Under the pieces are notes generated by a model. That model saw only the letters and a list, made by a program, of their open reading frames with translations. It was not told where the DNA came from and ran no database searches. 35,513 nucleotides of DNA from Rhodospirillales bacterium (GTDB lineage Bacteria > Pseudomonadota > Alphaproteobacteria > Rhodospirillales > UBA2165): assembly GCA_016777585.1 (NCBI GenBank), contig JADHRD010000012.1, positions 1-35,513 on the forward strand, in the 5' to 3' direction. Shown here piece by piece: positions 34,578 to 35,513 of this stretch (the stretch's first letter is position 1; each line of letters opens with the position of its first letter). The position numbers were made by a program, and so were the translations under genes.

Positions 34578-35258
34578 ATGGCAGGTCAAATAATTGAATA
34601 TTCTACACGAAATAATGAAACTTTTAGTGGTTATTTATCAAAACCAAATGAGGAGGGATCATTCCCTGGCATTTTGCTAATCACTGCAATTTTTGGCGTG
34701 GATGACGAGATGAAAGAGTTAGCTGATGCTTGGGCCAATGATGGCTTTATTGTATCAGTGCCTGATATATTTTGGCGTCAAGTGCCAGGACCAACTGCAG
34801 ATATTGAAGTTGCGAAGGGGCGAATGAATGATTTTGATCCAGATCAAGGAATGAGAGATATTGAGGATTTAATTGCAAATCTGAGAAATAATAAAGAGTG
34901 CAATGGTAAAGTTGGTGTTCTTGGCTTCTGTTTTGGTGGACGTTACGTCCACCTCAGTGCGGCACGTTTAGATATTAATGGTGGGGCGTCTTTTCATGGT
35001 GCTTTTATAGGTAAACATTTAGATGAAACATCTAATATTAAATGCCCTGTTAGTCATCACTTTGGTGGGGATGATCCAGTGGTGCCTATGGAAGAGGTGA
35101 ATGCCATTAGAGAGGCTTATGGCAAACTCTCTAATTCGGATATTGGAGTTTATTCAGGCGTTGGTCATAACTTTGGAATGCCTTACAAACAGGGTTACGA
35201 TGCGAATGCAGCTCGCGTATCTAGGGCAGCGGCTCTTAAGGTATTTCGGTCTATGTAA
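34578..35258 (+). CDS. Dienelactone hydrolase-family protein with Glu-to-Ala change
   Basis: A 226-residue alpha/beta hydrolase with Cys118 (LGFCFGGRY), an Asp in HFGGDDPVVP (165/166) and His197 (GVGHNFG). The Glu that activates the Cys in carboxymethylenebutenolidase (QEIFG) is replaced by Ala37 in LLITAIFGVDDEM, so its mechanism or substrate should differ from the paralogue at 30744-31412, which keeps it. The strong GAAGGAG lies about 9 bases before the ATG. It stands alone after the broken EamA gene. Substrate unknown. Confidence 0.88.
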   Translation: MAGQIIEYSTRNNETFSGYLSKPNEEGSFPGILLITAIFGVDDEMKELADAWANDGFIVSVPDIFWRQVPGPTADIEVAKGRMNDFDPDQGMRDIEDLIANLRNNKECNGKVGVLGFCFGGRYVHLSAARLDINGGASFHGAFIGKHLDETSNIKCPVSHHFGGDDPVVPMEEVNAIREAYGKLSNSDIGVYSGVGHNFGMPYKQGYDANAARVSRAAALKVFRSM

Positions 35259-35456
35259 AATTAAGGAATTTTATTTTTTTGTGACCGATCGGGTCAACTA
35301 TAATTGGTTTGCTCGGTCAAGAAAATTGCGAGCCCATCATGAAGAAAGTTTTTTGGGTGTAGGAATGTTTATTTCTTAATGAAGGAATATAGGTAATTTT
35401 CCTGCAGGTATTTAATAATCGTTACCTTAATTTTTTAAATAATGAGGCGTTGTAGA

Positions 35457-35513
35457 ATGAAACCAGGCAAAAGTCTAAAATTTCTGTTTGATGGGAAAGA
35501 TGAAAGAGAAATT
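35457..35513 (+). CDS. Start of a gene running off the right edge, product unknown
   Basis: An ATG at 35457 opens a frame of 19 codons to the window end, beginning MKPGKSLKFLFDGKDE. GAGG lies 9 bases upstream. Too short to recognise; it may be a chance ORF. Confidence 0.35.
   Translation, partial: MKPGKSLKFLFDGKDEREI

Noticed and set aside
1-35513. tRNA, rRNA, CRISPR, transposase or integrase genes
   Set aside because: I looked for conserved rRNA/tRNA cores, spaced direct repeats and mobile-element proteins and saw none; a covariance-model scan would be needed to exclude small RNAs.

Overview
The window is AT-rich, gene-dense bacterial DNA with short intergenic gaps. It most resembles a free-living, probably marine, heterotrophic proteobacterium. 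An alphaproteobacterium is my best guess from the mix of tripartite tricarboxylate transporter, molybdenum hydroxylase, DMT/EamA permeases, HTH-methyltransferase repair protein and CxPxR sulfatase. That assignment is inference, because no rRNA or tRNA gene is present. I saw no insertion sequence, phage gene, CRISPR array or replication origin.

Layout. (1) 1-3404, minus strand: a three-subunit molybdenum hydroxylase of the xanthine dehydrogenase/CO dehydrogenase superfamily, ordered FAD, 2Fe-2S, Mo; the Mo subunit runs off the left edge. (2) 3920-5098: a Bcr/CflA-type drug exporter. (3) 5207-10274, minus strand: a compact operon of ECF sigma factor, probable membrane anti-sigma factor (apparently starting at ATT), Metal_resist/Spy-like periplasmic protein, MacA-like adaptor carrying an extra LTxxQ-type helical insert, MacB-type ATPase and MacB-type permease. 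It reads as a self-regulated envelope-stress efflux system and is the most interesting locus here. (4) 10704-13554: a beta-class glutathione transferase, a secreted alpha/beta hydrolase and a glutathionyl-hydroquinone reductase. (5) 13742-17340, minus strand: a tripartite tricarboxylate transporter in the order C-A-B plus a small membrane protein, with a strong stem-loop between C and A and a perfect 16-bp palindrome upstream. (6) 17643-21925: a cupin divergent from a sulfatase, followed by a zinc alcohol dehydrogenase and an Asp/Glu/hydantoin racemase-family protein lacking one of the two usual cysteines. (7) 22004-27185: cytochrome c', Acr3 arsenite exporter, TauD-like dioxygenase, MFS exporter and EamA permease. 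(8) 27187-28479: a class II aldolase divergent from a MarR regulator, with clear operator-like palindromes between them. (9) 28599-30420, minus strand: two alkylation-repair genes, alkB-like and an HTH/O6-methylguanine methyltransferase gene split by a frameshift. (10) 30744-35258: two dienelactone hydrolases, a 4-oxalomesaconate tautomerase/PrpF-like protein with a coupled VOC (extradiol-type) protein, and a frameshifted EamA permease.

Taken together, the genes suggest an organism that imports organic acids (Tct), processes small aromatic or heteroaromatic, sulfated and chiral carboxylic substrates (Mo hydroxylase, sulfatase, racemase, ADH, PrpF, VOC, dienelactone hydrolases), and defends itself against electrophiles, alkylation, arsenite and envelope damage. 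The two single-base disruptions in the last 6 kb are either recent pseudogenisation or consensus errors. Several gene starts differ from the longest ORF; reasons are given under each entry.
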